Below the pieces are notes generated by a model. The model saw only the letters and a list, made by a program, of their open reading frames with translations. It had not been told where the DNA came from and searched no databases. The translations under genes and the position numbers were made by a program. This document shows positions 58,195 through 64,000 of a DNA stretch of 64,000 bases, piece by piece. The stretch is from Aselliscus stoliczkanus (taxonomy: Eukaryota > Chordata > Mammalia > Chiroptera > Hipposideridae), in assembly GCA_033961575.1 (NCBI GenBank), contig CM066737.1, positions 103,320,709 through 103,384,708 of the forward strand, given 5' to 3'. Numbering within the stretch: the stretch's first letter is position 1; the number at the start of each line of letters is the position of its first letter.

Positions 58195-58800
58195 TAAACA
58201 AATGCCTATCCCATGAACCAGCAATTCTATACTCCCAGCGATATGCCTAAAAGAAATGAGTGCCTATGCCCATAAACAAAACAAAACAAAAAAACTAAAC
58301 AAAACAAAACAAAAAAACATGGCCAAGGACGTTCATAGCATCTTCATTCATAATAGCACCAACTTGGAAACAACACAAATGTCCATTAAAGAGTAGAATG
58401 GAGAACAAATTGTGGCATATTCATACAATGGAATATTCCACAGCAATGAAAAAGAGGCAGCTGCTCATATATGGAGCAACATAGGTAACTCTCCCATACC
58501 GTATGGTGAATGGAAGAAGCCAGACACAGAGGGCGCCCACTGTCCATGATGTTCAAAAAGAGGTCAAAACAAGAAATGGTGATGGAAGTCAGAACAGTGA
58601 TTACTGCTGTGGGGTGTGGGGAAGGAGAGGGCAGAAGGGAGCCTCCTGGGGTCTTGGAGGTATTCTAGATCTTGATCTGGGTGGTGGTCACGTCTCGTCT
58701 ATATTGGTACAACTCCCTTAAAAAGTGCTTTTTGGGCACTTTATACAGCTCACTGTGTGTGTATATTACACCTCAGTGAAAAGCAATAAATAAGTCCATA
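58195..58800 (+). repeat. old L1 LINE 3' end, sense
   Basis: 'catgaaccagcaattctata', 'gttcatagcatcttcattca', 'tggcatattcatacaatgga', 'gattactgctgtggggtgtg', 'tattacacctcagtgaaaag' follow an old L1 3' end. A (CAAAA)n run lies at 58275-58317. Confidence 0.8.
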
Positions 58801-58843
58801 AATAAAAGTTTACAAGGGAAGCCCTTTTTCTTACTACCAAGTA

Positions 58844-58999
58844 CAGTAAAACCTTGGATTGTGAGTAACGTGGTGTGTGAGTGTTTCACAAGATGAGCAA
58901 ACATTTCTAACACATTTTAACTTGGTAAACGAACGATGCCTTGCAATACGAGTAGTTTGTTTCCGGAACAAATTATACTCGCAAACCGAGGTATTACTG
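58844..58999 (+). mobile_element. 156-bp Tigger/pogo MITE
   Basis: CAGTAAAACCTTGGATTGTG to 'aaccgaggtattactg', with TA on both sides (58842-58843 and 59000-59001). It is related to 12538-12691 in the other direction and better preserved. Confidence 0.93.
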
Positions 59000-59001
59000 T
59001 A

Positions 59002-61290
59002 CATATCTGAAAAGACATAACGATTCACCAGGTTGAGGAGACTACCAGAGTTGGAGGGAAAGCATGGAGTGAGAAGACGTGGGTCCTTGGGAAAGGGAAG
59101 TCCTGGCCTCTCCACGAACTCCTACGTGCGGTAGAAGGATCCAAAAGAGCAGCTTGTCTTGCTTCCCAACCTCTTACTCTGAAAATTTTGCTGATTCTGA
59201 ACTTTCCTTTTCTTATTGATCATGAGTGTTCCCAGTGATCAATCTCTGTAGTCTCCTGTTTTCTTTCTCAAAAATCTATTGGACCAGAAACATAAGTTTC
59301 TCTATTTAAACAGTGTCACAAATGAACAAAGTAACTTTTATATTCATAGTCACATTCTTCTTATGAAATGCAATTTTAAAAAAATCTGGCTTAAAACTCT
59401 ATCTACTAAGGATTCTCACACCAAGGATTTTCTGGCATAAGTATTCCTTTAAATTTTATGGCTGATTGCTAGTATTACCTCAAGCATATATATTTTCTTT
59501 CAGTGAAAGAGTAAATGAAAAATAGGTAAAATAGAAAAAAAATTCTCCAATAACAGATATTCTAGTACTGGAAAGCAAAACAATTTTTAGCTTGCCTACC
59601 TGAGACAGTTAGGAGAGCTATTTATTCATATCTGTTATGATAAATGTCCTCTGTGTTCCACTTGTGCTGGGAGAGACTCAATAGCTTCTTTTCAGCATTC
59701 TTGTCTTTTGATTTTAGCACCATAAATATACATAACTAGAGACATGGGTAGAGTTTGGTCTTCACTGAAAACCTGATTAGGGAGCCCAACATTTATTGAT
59801 TACTCTGCCTGGAAGGCTTTGGATTTCAGAAGACATAGTGGGCCAGCAAACACAGGAAAATTAACCTTGGACGTGAGGGTTTTCTGATGGGCACATTAAT
59901 GCTGAAATGGGACACAGGGTTATATATTGATCTAAAAATTACCATTTTCTTGGCCATGTGTTGATTTTTTTAATGTTATATTTCTCATTTCATTGAGATA
60001 ATGACAGCATCAGTACACAAAGCCTCCTATTTGTCATCTTTCTGAAAGACAACATTATTGAATTACACATACAAATCAAGTTGCTTTTGCAGCTCTTGGG
60101 CATAGATATATTCCACGGAAAGTGAGCCAAATTGAGAGCATCACTGCATTTGTGAAATCCACCATGGATTTCAGATTTGGTACTTCACACATCATCAAAA
60201 TGTTGTCAGCAAGTCGGGAGACACAGAAATTTAGAGATGGAATGTAGCATTTCTGAGTGCCTGTCAGACTTGTCAAGTCTTTGTTTCCCAGACTTTACAG
60301 GAAGAAAAGCTTAGCAGTACGAGTGGGGAAGAGTCTCTGTATTTAAAAGCTATAGCAGTATTTTCTGGTATTACAGCTAATAGCCAGGTGGTGTTTATAT
60401 TGTTCAAAGTGGCTCCATTTGTTCATCACAATATTTAAGTCTATGAAATCAAAGGCAGCATACTTTCACTGCCTTTTGCTTCTCCACAAAGTGTATTAAA
60501 CAGTAGCTAGAAATTCATAACCTGATAAATATACTTAGAGCTTATATTTTTTGACTTGCCCCATTCTACTAAAGCCCTATTCATTAATATTAATTATTTT
60601 GTGGATGTGATGGGGCAAAAGTTAATGCCAAGACTGACGGAAACCTTCTGTATTTTAATTGCACATTTGTGGACTAGAAGCTTTTCTTTCTCACCATCTT
60701 TTCCAAAATGGGAAGAGCTAGAGGCTTAACAGTCTCGGCCATGTTTTTGTTTTTTAAACTGTTGATGTTCTAAGAAAGAAGAATCACCTGTTTGTGTATA
60801 CATTCTCTACAGCCTACCTGACAATCATCACAAATTTATTTGTGGTTAGTGATGCTTTCATTTGTGTTACTTCTGATTTGTAGACTTGAAGTCATAGAGT
60901 TATTTGCCCTCCGTCTTGCTTGCTGAGCAATCCCAGTATTTTCCATGGCCCAAACCATAAAAAAGCCAGCCCACAAGAAGACTTGAGTTTCATTGAAGAA
61001 GATGCTATGGTCACGTCCCAGTAATGATGACTTGACTTCTGTAGGAGATAGTAGTCACTGATTTTCCATTGCCTACCCTGACAGTAATGTTTAATGTATA
61101 ATCTCCACCTTCAAGTATGTAGAGTGTCAGTAGGAGCGCTTATGGTACCAGGACCATGAGAGCCTCTTGCTGCTTCTCTGCTGCGTCCAAGAGTTTTCTG
61201 AGCACCCCTTCAGGTCCTTGTAACAGGAAAGGAACCACACTCTTCGAGATTCCCACTTTTCATTTCCTACCTGAGACAGGATCATGTATT
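59002..61290. other. repeat-poor block, candidate conserved non-coding region
   Basis: About 2.3 kb with no recognised repeat. 60030-60720 in particular has mixed composition without decay hallmarks and carries 'cattaatattaattattttg'. No coding frame above 66 codons is present. Selective constraint is an inference only. Confidence 0.3.
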
Positions 61291-61299
61291 GAAAAGGAC

Positions 61300-61505
61300 C
61301 TGGTCTTTGGAGTCAGGGTGGTGAGAGTATGAGTCATGGCTCTGCTCTTTGATCTTGAATGAGTCAACTTAATTTTTCTGAATATTAATTTCCTCTTCGG
61401 AAAAAATAAAACAAAACAACACCTCCCTCACACAATGCTGCTGCAATGAATAAAACTATGAAAATATGCAACATGCTGATAATTCGAGTAGATGCTCAAG
61501 CAATG
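61300..61505 (+). repeat. MIR SINE
   Basis: 'tttggagtcagggtggtgag', 'catggctctgctctttgatc', 'ttgaatgagtcaacttaatt' and 'gagtagatgctcaa' follow MIR order. Confidence 0.65.
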
Positions 61506-61559
61506 TTGATTCTGAGCTTTGATCCTCTTCACACAAGCCTTGCCACTCTCACTGTGAAT

Positions 61560-61680
61560 TTATTATATTAATTCAACAAACATCAGTCGAGCCTCTTTTA
61601 TAGGATTCACTCTGTTGAAGGTCATGGGGAGAATACAAAGATGAATAAGAATCCTGTCCCCAGGAAACAACATACTAGCA
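61560..61680 (-). repeat. L2 LINE 3' terminus, antisense
   Basis: 'ttaattcaacaaacatcagtcgagcctc' and 'gggagaatacaaagatgaata' are reversed L2 3' end. A further reversed L2 piece lies at about 63170-63365. Confidence 0.6.
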
Positions 61681-61797
61681 TATTTTTCAACCTTGGCTGC
61701 ACCTTGCAATCACCAGAGGAACTGTAAAGAATGCCAGTGTCCAGGCCGTGCCCCATGCCAGCTACATCAGAATCTCTGGGGGGAGGCGGTAGTTCTA

Positions 61798-63085
61798 TTG
61801 GGTTGTTGGAAAAGTCATGATGCATGTTTGCGACAGACGGCACTGGCTCATTTTTGGAAGTACTAGAGTCATTCACATCTATGTTATTGCTATGTCATTT
61901 GACAGCTGAAAGTTCTAGCTTCATTCTAAAAAAAATTGAGCGATTTTGTTGAGTTTTGGAGATTTTACAAGTCGAAAGTGGAAGACCAAAGTGTGCATTT
62001 TTGCCATATTTTACTGTTTTACTTCCATAAAGGGAAGAACGCGCGTCAAACTTGTGAAAAGTTGCATAAAGTTTATGGTGACAATGCTCTACAAGAACGT
62101 CAGTGCCAACGATGGTTCACGAAATTCCGTGCTGGTGATTTTGATCTCAATGATGCTTCTCAGTCAGGGAGGCCCACCGAGGTTGATGACGACAAAATAA
62201 AGGCATTGATCAAGTCAAACCCACGTTACATGACAGGAGAGATTGCTGAAACGTTGAACATCCATCATTCAAGCGTTCATGACCACCTGAAGAAGCTTGG
62301 ATTCGTAAGCAAGCTCAATATTTGGGTTCCACATGAACTCAAAGAAGTTCGTTTGAGGGAGCGTATAAACATCTGCAATATGCTCATTAAACGTGAGGAA
62401 AATGATCCTTTTTTGAAGCGACTGATAACTGGTGATGAGAAGTAGACTGACTGTTTACAACAATGTGGTTTGCCAATGGTCTTGGTCCCGATGTGATGAT
62501 TCGCCCTAAACGACATCGAATGCAGACATTCATCAGAGGAAGGTTATCCTCTCAGTGTGGTGGGATTTTAAAAGTGTCGTGTTTTTTGAGCTCCTACCAA
62601 GGAACCAAACAGTCAATTCTAATGTGTACTGTCAGCAATTGGACAGTTTGAATGAATCCATCATTCAGAAACGTCCAGAGCTTGTTAACTGTAAAAGAGT
62701 TGTGTTCCATCGTGACAGCGCGAGACCACACACAAGTTTGACCACCTGTCAAAAGTGATTGGAGCTTGAATGGGATGTGTTGCCACACCCACCATACTCG
62801 CCTGACGTTGCACTGTCAGACTTCCACGTGTTTCACTCTCTTCAAAACTCCTTGCATGTGGTATGATGTTCAGTTCAGATGAGGCTGTAAATCAGCACCT
62901 TATTCAGTTTCTCGCAAATAAAGGCAGGTCCTTCTATGAATGAGGAATTATGAAGCTCACTGAAAGATGGCAAAAGGTTATCGAACAAAATGGGCAATAT
63001 ATCATTGATTGATCTTTGTTCTTTATATAAATAAACGACCTTTGAAAAACAGACAAAATACATCATGACTTTTGTGACAACCCAA
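61798..63085 (+). mobile_element. full-length mariner transposon, inactivated
   Basis: 1,288 bp, the normal mariner length. Left end TTGGGTTGTTGGAAAAGTCA, right end its imperfect reverse complement 'tgacttttgtgacaacccaa'. TA target duplication at 61796-61797 and 63086-63087. It carries one decayed transposase gene between the terminal repeats. The ends match the 81-bp MITE at 12233. Confidence 0.96.
61936..62960 (+). pseudogene. mariner transposase pseudogene (D,D34D)
   Basis: The first open part (61936-62445, no ATG at its 5' end; the reading starts at a TTG) covers the DNA-binding half: HILLFYFHKGKNARQTCEKL, a second helix-turn-helix around GEIAETLNIHHSSVHDHLKK, and the WVPHEL motif. The first catalytic Asp is in GDEK (codon 62434-62436). 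A TAG at 62443 replaces the Trp expected next, and the frame then shifts by one. In the new frame the HRDSARPH (Asp at 62714-62716) and YSPDVALSDFH (Asp at 62819-62821) motifs follow, with 34 residues between the two Asp. Further stops occur (for example the TGA at 62757 after CQK). The triad is therefore intact but the gene is dead. Confidence 0.93.
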
Positions 63086-63169
63086 TAGAAAAGTATTTTT
63101 TTAAAGCACCCTAGGTAATTTCCATGTGCAACCAACTTGAGAATCACTGTTCTAGAGGTAAGTCAGATG

Positions 63170-63365
63170 TGAAAGCTAGAGTTATAAAGATCAGTTCTGT
63201 TTGATACACAGGATTCAGGGCCAGTGGGCTAGATAGGGCTCCATCATGAAGTGTTTTTTTATACGGACTTATGGAACTTGGCTTTTCTCTTAAAGATGAT
63301 GGAAAACCAATGAGAGAATGAGTGATCTGATTAAACGCTAGATAATTCCACTGGCACACATGTGA
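63170..63365 (-). repeat. L2 LINE fragment, antisense
   Basis: 'gatgatggaaaaccaatgag' and 'agtgatctgattaaacgc' resemble the reversed L2 'gggaagccattgaag...agtgacatgatctgattt' region. Confidence 0.45.
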
Positions 63366-63725
63366 AGGATGTTTAACAATGCTATCTCACCCACATACCT
63401 TGGAATTTACCATTGTAGACTTCTGACCAACTGCCAGACAGCCTTCTCTGACTGATTAAACCCTATTCTTTCTCTGCTCCTGTGCACAGCAGATTAGAAG
63501 TGTGGGAGAATTGTACAGCTCAGCCTTAATACTGGTGCAGCAGCCATTGATGACTCACAGGGATTGGTGTAGCCCCCACACTCCTTGGGTGGGACAACTG
63601 AAGCACATGGTCTGTACTGTCTCCTAGACAAGCAGAACTGAGCAATGGTTGCCCATGGTGCTAACCTAGCTTGATAATGTAGCTTTATCTGGCTTCTTTC
63701 TCTTCCCTGTCTCACTTCCTTCTCT
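63366..63725. other. no gene recognised
   Basis: GC-balanced sequence with weak LTR-like text near 63690-63720 ('ttcttccctgtctcacttcc'-type). Nothing firm. Confidence 0.3.
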
Positions 63726-63729
63726 ACTT

Positions 63730-63995
63730 AGGGTTTCTCAACATGAGTATTGTTGACATTTGAAGCTGACTAATGCTTTGTTGTTTTTTTTTTTGTTTTT
63801 TTTTGTGTGTGTGTGTGTAAGGGGGGAGGTGTCCTGTACATTATAGGAAATTCAGTAACATCCTTGATCTTTGCCCACTAGAGTCTGGTAGCACCCTGCC
63901 CCTAATTTGTAACAACCAAAAATATCTTCAAATATTGCCAAATATCCCTGGGGGTCTAAATTGTCATAGCCTACAGGTTCAAACTACTGCCCTAC
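63730..63995 (-). mobile_element. MER20-like hAT MITE, antisense
   Basis: 'gggtttctcaacatgagtat' at the left, then 'ttgcccactagagtctggta', 'aatttgtaacaaccaaaaat', 'attgccaaatatccctgggg'. A T-rich and (TG)n low-complexity insert is at 63783-63818. The right end reaches the window edge. Confidence 0.7.
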
Positions 63996-64000
63996 TGGTG

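Larger units (their letters stand above)
61684..63155 (+). mobile_element. MER5A (hAT-Charlie MITE) split by a mariner
   Basis: Left half 61684-61795: 'cttgcaatcaccagaggaac', 'acatcagaatctctgggggg'. Right half 63088-63155: 'gcaccctaggtaatttccat', 'aacttgagaatcactg'. Joined across the mariner these form one MER5A, showing the mariner is younger. Confidence 0.88.

Overview
This window looks like non-coding DNA from a mammal, most likely a bat. No exon of a host protein-coding gene, rRNA gene or functional tRNA gene could be recognised. Mammalian origin is shown by ancient mammal-wide repeats (MIR, L2, MER5A, MER20, MLT1-type LTRs, Tigger elements) and by L1 3' ends. The bat assignment is an inference. 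It rests on a large set of tRNA-derived SINEs whose heads read GGCCGGCCGAGTGGC, on modules resembling the bat Ves SINE, and on fairly young mariner-type DNA transposons. The long SINE family resembles what I remember of rhinolophoid (Rhin-type) SINEs, so a horseshoe or leaf-nosed bat is my best guess, with moderate confidence.

Layout. 1-17 kb: MLT1 LTR remnants, MIR and L2 pieces, stacked tRNA SINEs, a twin-primed L1 (6.7-7.0 kb), several truncated antisense L1 3' ends, a Tigger element that keeps a trace of a transposase DNA-binding helix (9.3-10.1 kb), an 81-bp mariner MITE (12.23 kb) and a 154-bp Tigger MITE (12.54 kb). 17-32 kb: an antisense L1, a repeat-poor AT-rich block (18.8-20.8 kb), a second SINE-in-SINE stack, MER20, MLT1 LTRs carrying SINEs, and long (GT)n, (GA)n and (TA)n tracts. 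32-48 kb: L2 pieces, a hAT-type element, L1 blocks, one truncated mariner inside an L1, and three related Tigger/MER2-like elements between 43.1 and 47.5 kb. 48-64 kb: LTR and L1 blocks, a second truncated mariner inside an L1, a four-insertion nest at 56 kb, a repeat-poor block (59-61.3 kb), and a complete but inactivated 1,288-bp mariner (61798-63085) lying inside a MER5A element.

The most informative content is the transposon history. The tRNA SINEs come in three forms plus one chimera that share modules. Long SINEs have twice landed in the tail of a short SINE. The 81-bp MITE carries the terminal repeats of the mariner at 61.8 kb, so that mariner family probably mobilised short derivatives in this lineage. 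Open reading frames in the window are explained by repeats or by chance. Boundaries quoted without a target-site duplication (TSD) are approximate because no repeat library could be run.
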